DNA of 51,432 nucleotides from assembly GCA_035533075.1 (NCBI GenBank), contig DATLUO010000219.1:1-51432 (forward strand). Reading direction: 5' to 3'. The DNA comes from Pirellulales bacterium (GTDB lineage: Bacteria > Planctomycetota > Planctomycetia > Pirellulales > JAICIG01). The notes below the pieces were generated by a model. It ran no database searches. It worked only from the letters and a program-made list of their open reading frames with translations, and was not told the origin of the DNA. Below, in pieces: positions 16,399 to 22,867 of this stretch. Made by a program: the position numbers and the translations under genes. The number at the start of each line of letters is the position of its first letter. Within the stretch, counting starts at the first letter, position 1.

Positions 16399-17115
16399 CT
16401 AACAGCCGTCATCCAGCCGTCTCGAATCGTACGCGCCGAGCGACCTCGCGATCACCAGTGTCTGATCCGCAGACCTCGTGACCGACTCGACGAAGTACTG
16501 GTGCCGTTCGGCGATCGGGTAGACGCGATGCCGGTTGCCGACAAGTCTGACCCGGCAGGCGAGGAAGGTGCGGTGCAAGGGATCTTCGCCTAGCCGGGTG
16601 TAAAGGCTGGCCGCGCGGTCGCCGAACAGCTCCTGGCCGTCGCGGATGCCCCCATACAGGCGAAAGACGGTCGTCTCCGCCAGGGCCATCCAATGCCTCT
16701 GTCGCAGCTCGCGGCCCACGTCCAGTCCTCCGGGGCCGAGCTTCGCCTCGTCCCGGCGGGCGAAAACGTCGTCTTGCACCGTCGCCAATACCTTCGACAG
16801 CTTGGAGCGATCGCAAGGAGCCGCCAGAAAGCCCGCCACGCATTCTTCCCCCGCCTCGCCAGCGCGGCAGACGTCGGCATGGCTGCCGACCGCGATGATG
16901 CATGTGCCGCTCAACGCCAGCCCGCGGCAAACCTCCGCGGCGGCGGGAATCGTCCAGTCGATCAACGCCAGATCGGGCCGGAAACCCAAAGCTTCCTCCA
17001 GCGCGGCCTCGGCACACGAGGCGGCATGCACCTGATGGCCCATGAACCGCAACAACCCGGCTACGCCGTCCGCGGCCAGACGACCGTGATCGACGACAAA
17101 CACGCGAAGAGACAT
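16399..17115 (-). CDS. Degenerate response-regulator receiver protein
   Basis: From ATG 17115 the product has 238 residues. Its N-terminal ~115 residues look like a receiver domain: LRVFVVDHGRLAADGVAGLL, LALIDWTIPAAAEVC with the phospho-acceptor aspartate, TCIIAVGSHADV and GFLAAPCDRSKLSKVL. Two hallmarks are altered: the acidic pair is DH rather than DD, and the conserved KP is AP, so phosphotransfer may be impaired. The C-terminal half (WMALAETTVFRLYGGIRDG ... VESVTRSADQTLVIARSLG) is not one I recognise and has no obvious DNA-binding motif. It begins 71 bases downstream of the DHS-like gene on the same strand and may be cotranscribed with it. The longer open frame upstream is a shadow of that gene. 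Confidence 0.65.
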   Translation of the reverse strand: MSLRVFVVDHGRLAADGVAGLLRFMGHQVHAASCAEAALEEALGFRPDLALIDWTIPAAAEVCRGLALSGTCIIAVGSHADVCRAGEAGEECVAGFLAAPCDRSKLSKVLATVQDDVFARRDEAKLGPGGLDVGRELRQRHWMALAETTVFRLYGGIRDGQELFGDRAASLYTRLGEDPLHRTFLACRVRLVGNRHRVYPIAERHQYFVESVTRSADQTLVIARSLGAYDSRRLDDGC

Positions 17116-17186
17116 GGCGGCACCTGGAATTTGGATACGCCGCCATTGTAGCGGCGCGCCGGATATGAACCAAGCAAAGGTCCGCC

Positions 17187-18149
17187 TCACTCCCCCATCA
17201 CGTAAGCGAAGACCAAGGGCGCCACGATCGAGGCGTCGGAGTTGATCATGAACTTGGGCGCGTCTTTCTCCAGCTTGTACCAGGTGATCTTCTCGTTGGG
17301 CACCGCCCCCGAATACGAGCCGAAGGAGGTCGTCGAGTCGGAAATCTGGGCGAAATAGCTCCACAGCGGCACGTCTTTTTCCAGGTCCTGGATGATGAGC
17401 GGCACGGCGCAGATGGCAAAGTCGCCCGCAATGCCGCCGCCGATCTGAAAGAAACCGAGCCGGTGCCGCTCGGCGTTGTCGAGATACCAACGCACCAGGT
17501 GCTCCATCTGCTCCGTGCCGCTCTTGATCGCCGAGTGGCTCTTGACCTTTTTCTCCAGCACGCGGGCGGCAAAGATGTTGCCCAGCGTCGAATCTTCGTA
17601 GCCGGGCGTGTAGACCGGAATGTTCATGTCGTAGGCGGCCCAGACCCAGGAATGCTCCTTGGGAATCTGACGCACCTTGTCGAGCGTGCCGTCTTCGATC
17701 AGCCGGTAGAAATACTCGGTCGAGAAGTACGACTCGCCCTTTTCGGCGGCCGCGGTCCAGTATTCCAGCAGCTTGTGTTCGATATGCCGGATGACCGTTT
17801 CGGGAATGCAGGTGTCGGTGACGCGGTTGAAGCCGTCGTCGCGCAGGGCCAGCTCGGCGTCGGGCGAAAGATCGCGATAGTGCGGCAGCATGCGATATTC
17901 GTCGTGGGCCACCAGGTTGAAGATGTCTTCCTCGAAGTTGGCGGCCGTGCAGGAGATGGCGTGGATTTTGCCTGCCCGAATCATTTTGGCCAGCGAGATG
18001 CCCAGTTCGGCGGTGCTCATGGCGCCGGCCATGGCCAGCAACATTTTGCCGCCCTCATCGAGGTGCCGCCGCCAGGCACGAGCGGCATCGACGGTCTCCC
18101 GCGCGTTGAAATGCCGGAAGTGATGGTCCATGAAGTGGGTGATGGTCAT
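17187..18149 (-). CDS. Deoxyhypusine synthase family protein
   Basis: The product (320 residues from ATG 18149) matches the DHS-like family: GGKMLLAMAGAMSTAELGIS, IHAISCTAANFEEDIFNLVA, IPVYTPGYEDSTLG, LGFFQIGGGIAGDFAIC, and near the C-terminus EKITWYKLEKDAPKFMINSD, where WYKL aligns with the WGKI that carries the catalytic lysine of eukaryotic DHS. In eukaryotes DHS transfers the aminobutyl group of spermidine to eIF5A; bacteria lack eIF5A, so these homologues probably act in polyamine chemistry such as homospermidine formation. AAAGGA lies 11 bases upstream of 18149; an alternative ATG at 18161 overlaps the upstream stop codon. It is cotranscribed with the coiled-coil gene at 18158-18418. 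Confidence 0.88.
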   Translation of the reverse strand: MTITHFMDHHFRHFNARETVDAARAWRRHLDEGGKMLLAMAGAMSTAELGISLAKMIRAGKIHAISCTAANFEEDIFNLVAHDEYRMLPHYRDLSPDAELALRDDGFNRVTDTCIPETVIRHIEHKLLEYWTAAAEKGESYFSTEYFYRLIEDGTLDKVRQIPKEHSWVWAAYDMNIPVYTPGYEDSTLGNIFAARVLEKKVKSHSAIKSGTEQMEHLVRWYLDNAERHRLGFFQIGGGIAGDFAICAVPLIIQDLEKDVPLWSYFAQISDSTTSFGSYSGAVPNEKITWYKLEKDAPKFMINSDASIVAPLVFAYVMGE

Positions 18150-18157
18150 GATGCAAG

Positions 18158-18418
18158 TCATCCTTTGAAGCCAATCTTGTCGCGCACCGCCTCCGGCAGG
18201 CGCTCGAGCAGTCGGCTGTGCTCGGCCAGCACGCGCAGGATCGCGGCCATGTCGTTTTCGATCCGAGCGAACCTCTCGTCGATCCGCGCGAACCTCTCGG
18301 AAGTGATGCGTTCGATCTCCGCCATGCGGCCGCGAAATGCCGCCTGATTCTGAATCAATATGGCCATTGCTTCGCCGAGGCGGTCCTGGCCGTTTTCTGT
18401 CGTCGCTTTCTTTGCCAT
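18158..18418 (-). CDS. Small coiled-coil protein upstream of the DHS-like gene
   Basis: The 86-residue product is polar and heptad-rich (MAEIERITSERFARIDERFARIENDMAAILRVL), with two tandem copies of ERFARIxxRFARI-like sequence, so a parallel coiled coil is likely. It ends AVRDKIGFKG. Its TGA overlaps a candidate ATG of the DHS-like gene. Similar short helical proteins are common next to Uma2 or other accessory genes, but no function is known. A fragment of a related gene end lies at 18909-18956. Confidence 0.7.
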   Translation of the reverse strand: MAKKATTENGQDRLGEAMAILIQNQAAFRGRMAEIERITSERFARIDERFARIENDMAAILRVLAEHSRLLERLPEAVRDKIGFKG

Positions 18419-18667
18419 AGATTGAGCACGCCGTGTTCAAGAACCCTCGGCAGGGGACGTCGTCAACGCTGACAACACCGAGCCATTTGGAGTGTTGGCT
18501 GCTTCAAGAATCGTAGTTCATCAAGGTCGCTGAGGCAATGTCGGCGAGGGACAGCGTTGGTAACTGACCCCTACCTGGCCCATCTGATTGCGAAGGAGCG
18601 GTACGGTGCGAGGGCAGCGCGTCGGACACGTTTGCGCGAAAGTCTCGCTCACGTTAGGATGGCCAGC

Positions 18668-18895
18668 ATGGTCCCCGGTAAGCTGCCACATGATCCGAAG
18701 CCGCGGCCGAACCACCGCCGCTATATCGAAGTGTTGCGGAAAATGACGCCGGAGCAGCGCCTGGCAAAGGCGTTTGAATTATCGGAGATGCTGAAGGAGC
18801 TTCGCTTGCGTGAGCGCTTTCCTGAGTTGGACGAAGCCGCCTTCCATCGGCTCTTTCTCGACCGGCTCGCGAAGTGTTACAACCAGAACTATTAG
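18668..18895 (+). CDS. Small antitoxin-like protein, orphan
   Basis: The 75-residue product begins MVPGKLPHDPKPRPNHRRYI and continues LRKMTPEQRLAKAFELSEML ... ERFPELDEAAFHRLFLDRLA and CYNQNY. ATG 18668 is preceded by AGGA with an 8-base gap; the frame is open further upstream to 18557. From memory, proteins with the MTPEQRL(x)KAFELSE and CHNRNY hallmarks occur as first genes of two-gene units followed by a nucleotidyltransferase-type protein. No such partner follows here: the next gene is on the opposite strand. An orphaned antitoxin-like gene is inference. Confidence 0.6.
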   Translation: MVPGKLPHDPKPRPNHRRYIEVLRKMTPEQRLAKAFELSEMLKELRLRERFPELDEAAFHRLFLDRLAKCYNQNY

Positions 18896-18908
18896 CGCCG
18901 GTCGTTGA

Positions 18909-18956
18909 TCACTCTTTGAAACCTGTTTTGTCGCGAACGGCTTCGACAGACGCGAT
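18909..18956 (-). pseudogene. Remnant of a second coiled-coil gene end
   Basis: On the minus strand the bases read SVEAVRDKTGFKE and a TGA at 18909-18911, closely matching the end (AVRDKIGFKG) of the coiled-coil gene at 18158. Only about 15 codons remain, cut off by the end of the esterase gene. Confidence 0.55.
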
Positions 18957-18958
18957 CG

Positions 18959-20146
18959 TCACTTCTCCGAGGGTTGGGTGCGCCGTTGCGATTCAATGAA
19001 ATGTACCCATTCTGGCAACTGCTGCCGAAAGTTGGGCGGAAAAGTGTGAGCGCTCGCGCCTGGCGTGATCAGCAATCGGACATTGGCGCCCATCTTTTCC
19101 GCCAGGCTTGCGTCGGACCGGGTGCTATGTACCGTCATTGGATGCTCGCGCTCCCCGCAACACAGCACATAGGCCTGGCGTCGATGCATTGAGCTGCTGC
19201 GGATCTGCCGCAAGTCGCGTGGTTTCTGTGAGCCAGGCGACAGGACAATCGCCCCGGCGAATTCCTCCGGGTACGTCATGGCGATTTCGAAGGCCATTTG
19301 CGCCCCTTGTGAGAAACCAAGCAGAATGACGCGCCGATTGTCAACCTGCTCCTGCTGAGCAACTTCGCGCAGTGCCTGGCGGACGCGCTCGGAGTCTCGG
19401 ACCACGTCTTCAGCCCAAACAAACGAGGTACGTCCTCGGGGCACAGTCCCGCTAACCGCGACGAACGCCATCGCCAGTTGGTCGGCAAACGGCTGATAAC
19501 CAATCGGAAAAAAACTGTGGGGATTGTCACCCAGGCCCGGCAGTCCTAACACGACTCCAACACGTGTGCCGGGCGCCAGTTCTTGCGGCATGACGAACGA
19601 TGTGGCCGGCTGCCCCTTGCTGGCCCAATACTGATTTGTTGCTGCGAGAAACGGAGCAAGTTGTGCCCAGCGCCGGTCGCTCCGGACCGCGTCAAGGTCG
19701 TAATCTCTTCCGGCCCACTCAGCGTCGACGCCGTCACTTAGCGAGGCATCTTGCAACCAATAGATTGCGCTGTCTACGTCCCCGATGCGCGAATAGTAAC
19801 AAGCCAGGTCGTACCTTCCACGGTCATTGGTGTGGACCGCCCAGTATTGCAGCGTCACCGCATCCACATAGTTGCCTTTTTGGGCGGCTTCCCGGGCGGC
19901 GCCCGCCAGAACCGGCCCCATCAAGCTGGATAAGTCTTTGCCTTTCCATAGTGCGTTTGGCGGCGCGGGCGGAGACAACTGAATCGGCACCAACGGCTTC
20001 CCATTCTGGTCGAAATTCGAGTATGCTCCGCCGGCGCCGCAACCAGTAGAGGTCGACAGCAAACACAGCGAAAAGAGAGCACAAACGACAGTGCCTAGCG
20101 GGCGGCGAAGCCGGCAATTGCGTTGCCTAATAATGCCAGCGCACAT
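18959..20146 (-). CDS. Lipoprotein with alpha/beta-hydrolase (phospholipase/carboxylesterase-like) domain
   Basis: From ATG 20146 the product has 395 residues. It starts with a basic stretch, hydrophobic core and lipobox-like LLSTSTGCGAGG. A TPR/Sel1-like helical segment follows (VTLQYWAVHTNDRGRYDLAC, SAIYWLQDASLSDGVDAEWA). The C-terminal half is an alpha/beta hydrolase: GVVLGLPGLGDNPHSFFPIG, the nucleophile elbow VILLGFSQGAQMAFEIA (GFSQG serine), an acidic region and a late histidine in TPGASAHTFPPNF. Esterase activity on an unknown substrate is likely. The longer frame to 20227 adds no signal-like sequence. It stands alone between the antitoxin-like gene and the cytochrome operon. Confidence 0.8.
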   Translation of the reverse strand: MCAGIIRQRNCRLRRPLGTVVCALFSLCLLSTSTGCGAGGAYSNFDQNGKPLVPIQLSPPAPPNALWKGKDLSSLMGPVLAGAAREAAQKGNYVDAVTLQYWAVHTNDRGRYDLACYYSRIGDVDSAIYWLQDASLSDGVDAEWAGRDYDLDAVRSDRRWAQLAPFLAATNQYWASKGQPATSFVMPQELAPGTRVGVVLGLPGLGDNPHSFFPIGYQPFADQLAMAFVAVSGTVPRGRTSFVWAEDVVRDSERVRQALREVAQQEQVDNRRVILLGFSQGAQMAFEIAMTYPEEFAGAIVLSPGSQKPRDLRQIRSSSMHRRQAYVLCCGEREHPMTVHSTRSDASLAEKMGANVRLLITPGASAHTFPPNFRQQLPEWVHFIESQRRTQPSEK

Positions 20147-20331
20147 GATCGACCGCCTCACGTTCTGGACGCGAACCTGATAGTGAGAATAGCCCGCTCG
20201 CTGATCAGGATCAAGCAGCGCGGACAAGCCCGAAAACCCTCAAGCTATTTTGGCCGATGGAACGATTCAGGTCCATCCGGCAACGGGCTATCTAAACGTC
20301 GCCCGGCGTGATGAGTTACGATCCGCTCGGT

Positions 20332-22557
20332 CTATTGCACCTGAGCGGTCTGCGTTTGCTTGGCCTGCTGAAGCTGATCGTAGGCGGCTTTTTCGGCGGC
20401 GGCTTGCTGAGCGGCCGTCTGGGCGGCTTGAGCCGCGGCTGACATGCCCTGAGACTTGGCGGTGCGCTCGGCGACCAACTTATCCGCCTCGGCCTTCTCG
20501 GCCGATTTCTTCTCAGCCGCGGCCTTGGCGGCGGCGATCTGATCGGCGGCGGTCTTGGCCGCGGCCGCCTTGGCTGAGAAGTCGTTGGCCGCGGCCAACC
20601 GCGCCTCGTCGGCCTGCTTGGCAGCGGCGGCCGATGCGGCGGATTTGTCGGCGGCGGCCTTTGTGGCCGAACGTTTGTCGGCTAGGGTCTTTTCCGCGGC
20701 GGCAAGCTCGGCGGCCGCTTGCTCGACACGCTTCTTATTGTCGTCGTTGGCCGCTGCGGCCAGCGCCGCCGCGGCTGCTTGCATCGCGGCTTGTTTTTCG
20801 GCGATCAGCTTGACGCCTTCGGCCTGCTCGGACGCCGCCTTGTCGAATGCCTGCGCGTCGGCCGCGGCCGCGTCGGCCAGCGGCTTGGCCACGGCGGCCT
20901 TTTCGGCCACCGTCTTCTCGGCCGCCACGCGCTCGGCCTCGGTCTTCGCCACGTTGGCCTGGACCGCGGCCAGCGCTTGATTGGATGCCTCAAGTTCTTT
21001 GACACGCGCTGCGGCGACCGCTTGCGCATCGGCCAACTCCTTGGCGGCTTGCTGAGCGGCGGCCGCGGCCGCGGCGGCTTGCTGGGCGGCGGCGCTGGCC
21101 ACCATTTCCAAGGTCGGCGGATTGGCGGGAAGGTGGGCGATCAGCTTGCCGTCGGCGGCATTCCACATGCGCACTTCGCCCGTCCAGTCGCCCGCCACGA
21201 CACGGGCACCGTCGTGCGTAAAGGCGACTTCCATCGCCAGATCGGCGAAGGCCTCGAAGGCCCGTTGCTGGCCGCCGTTGCCGTCCCACATTTTGACCTG
21301 CTTGTCGCGGCCGGCCGAGACCAGGCGGCCGTCGTGCGTGTACTCCACTGAAGCGGTGCCGCCGCCGTGCGCTTGCCAGTTCTTGATCTGCGAGCCATTC
21401 TGCATCTCCCACAGGCGGACCGTGCCGTCCTCGCTGCTGCTGGCCAGCACGTTGCCGTCGTCGCGCCAGCTTACGTCGGTGATCGGCCCCGTGTGCCCGG
21501 TGAGGTTCTGATACTCGCGGCCCGTGTCGGCCTCCCAGACGAACAGTCCGCCGCTGCGGTCGCCCGTGGCCAGCAGCACGCCGTCGGGACTGAACTCGAC
21601 GGCGGTGATCCAATCGGTGTGCTTCTTGATTTCATACTGCAGCGCGCCGTCGAGCGCGGAATAGACCCGCACCACGCGGCGCGGGCCGCCCAAGGCGATC
21701 AGCGTGTGATTGTTGTTGATGTCGGCCGCCAGCACGGTATCGAGCTCGTCGCCCACCGCGAACACGCGCTCGCTCGTCTTCACGTCGTAGACGGCCGCCA
21801 GTCCCTGCTTGGCGCTCCGTCCGCCGCCGGCCAGGAGCAGCGCTCCGGTGCGGCTGAACTTGAGCACTTGCGGCACGCCTTCGGGGAACGGTAGCACGGC
21901 GAGAAGCGCCGCGGTGTCGGAGTTGTACAGCGCGATCTGCTTTTGCCCGGCGATGGCCACCAGCGGCGCCCAAGGGCTGGAAGCAATGCCCGTCACGGCC
22001 GCAGCGCGCGGCGTATAGACGACCGGCTGCCGCACGACCTTGCCCGCTTCGGGCATGGCGACCGGTCCCGTCGGCTTGCCGGTGCCGGCGGTCACCTGCA
22101 GGTCCATCGACGGCTTTTTCTTGATCTTGGCGATCGACCCGGAGTTCTCCAACGCCCCCTCCGCGATCCACTGCTTGAGGATGGCCAGCTTGGCGTCGGC
22201 CAGCTTGGGCTGCTGCGGCGGCATTTCCGGCGTTTCGGTGTGCGAGACCAGCGCCCAGAGCCGCGAGGCATCGGGGTCGCCCGGCTCGATCACCTCGCCG
22301 CTGGCCCCGCCCCGCATCAGGGCCGCGAAGTTATCGAGCGCCAGGTCGCTCTTTTGCGTGTCAGGACCGTGGCAGTTGTAGCAATGCTCGCGAAAGATCG
22401 GCTGCACGTGCTCGGTGTAGTTGATCTTGGCCGCGGCGGGAGCGGCCGGCTTGGCCTCTTCGGCGAATGTCGGGCCGGCAAGGAAGAGCAGCATCAAACC
22501 GAGGGGGAATTGCAAATTGCAAATTAGTCGGCGCACGCGGTGTAGGTGAAAGCGCAT
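20332..22557 (-). CDS. Planctomycete cytochrome c / WD40 / Ala-rich coiled-coil protein
   Basis: The product (741 residues) has a signal peptide whose start (RLICNLQFPLGLMLLFLAG) is encoded by an AATTTGC repeat. A PSCyt1-type cytochrome domain follows (INYTEHVQPIFREHCYNCHG; CYNCH is the heme motif; HTETPEMPPQQPKL). A WD40 propeller spans about 170-480 (TDWITAVEFSPDGVLLATGD, TGPITDVSWRDDGNVLASSS, RLVSAGRDKQVKMWDGNGGQ). The last ~250 residues are Ala/Lys/Glu coiled coil without hydrophobic clusters. It is last in the operon after the DUF1549/1553 gene. Such clusters are periplasmic and characteristic of Planctomycetota; substrate and electron partner are unknown. Confidence 0.88.
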   Translation of the reverse strand: MRFHLHRVRRLICNLQFPLGLMLLFLAGPTFAEEAKPAAPAAAKINYTEHVQPIFREHCYNCHGPDTQKSDLALDNFAALMRGGASGEVIEPGDPDASRLWALVSHTETPEMPPQQPKLADAKLAILKQWIAEGALENSGSIAKIKKKPSMDLQVTAGTGKPTGPVAMPEAGKVVRQPVVYTPRAAAVTGIASSPWAPLVAIAGQKQIALYNSDTAALLAVLPFPEGVPQVLKFSRTGALLLAGGGRSAKQGLAAVYDVKTSERVFAVGDELDTVLAADINNNHTLIALGGPRRVVRVYSALDGALQYEIKKHTDWITAVEFSPDGVLLATGDRSGGLFVWEADTGREYQNLTGHTGPITDVSWRDDGNVLASSSEDGTVRLWEMQNGSQIKNWQAHGGGTASVEYTHDGRLVSAGRDKQVKMWDGNGGQQRAFEAFADLAMEVAFTHDGARVVAGDWTGEVRMWNAADGKLIAHLPANPPTLEMVASAAAQQAAAAAAAAQQAAKELADAQAVAAARVKELEASNQALAAVQANVAKTEAERVAAEKTVAEKAAVAKPLADAAAADAQAFDKAASEQAEGVKLIAEKQAAMQAAAAALAAAANDDNKKRVEQAAAELAAAEKTLADKRSATKAAADKSAASAAAAKQADEARLAAANDFSAKAAAAKTAADQIAAAKAAAEKKSAEKAEADKLVAERTAKSQGMSAAAQAAQTAAQQAAAEKAAYDQLQQAKQTQTAQVQ
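22508..22526. repeat. AATTGC-type repeat inside a signal-peptide coding region
   Basis: Repeats of AATTTGC (minus strand) encode the ICNLQF residues of the cytochrome/WD40 signal peptide. Related tracts are at 25282-25320 and 25420-25459. Confidence 0.8.
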
Positions 22558-22602
22558 TGAGTCTCAGGTTATCGTCTGTCGGTAGGGTGGGTCTGTTCTC
22601 GT

Positions 22603-22853
22603 GAGCCGGCTTTAGCCGGCTTTGATCGTCTGCCACCAGCTTTAGCTGGTGGGTAGCGAGGCAATCTATTATGTTTGAGCCGGCTTCAGCCGGGCTTCTC
22701 GACCATATCGCCGCGTCGAAGACTTGTTGCGGGCAAGGGCTAAAGCCGCCATCGAGAAGTCCGGCTAAAGCCGGCTAACAAATGTTATTCTTAACCGCAG
22801 ACCACCGGCTAAAGCTGGTGGCAAGCAAGTCAAGTCCGGCTAAAGCCGGCTCA
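22603..22853. repeat. Cluster of seven short palindromes (GCCGGCTTTAGCCGGC type)
   Basis: The spacer between the cytochrome/WD40 and DUF1549/1553 genes holds palindromes at about 22603-22620, 22633-22652 (CCACCAGCTTTAGCTGGTGG), 22677-22694, 22739-22750, 22760-22775, 22803-22821 and 22835-22852. The right half is arranged as an inverted copy of the left half, so the whole 250 bases could fold into a branched structure. It lies between two genes of one probable operon. Confidence 0.85.
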
Positions 22854-22867
22854 TGATTCTCCCGGCG

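Noticed and set aside
22603-22853. CRISPR-like array
   Set aside because: Units are short palindromes in two types with irregular spacing, not identical direct repeats with unique spacers, and no cas gene is nearby.
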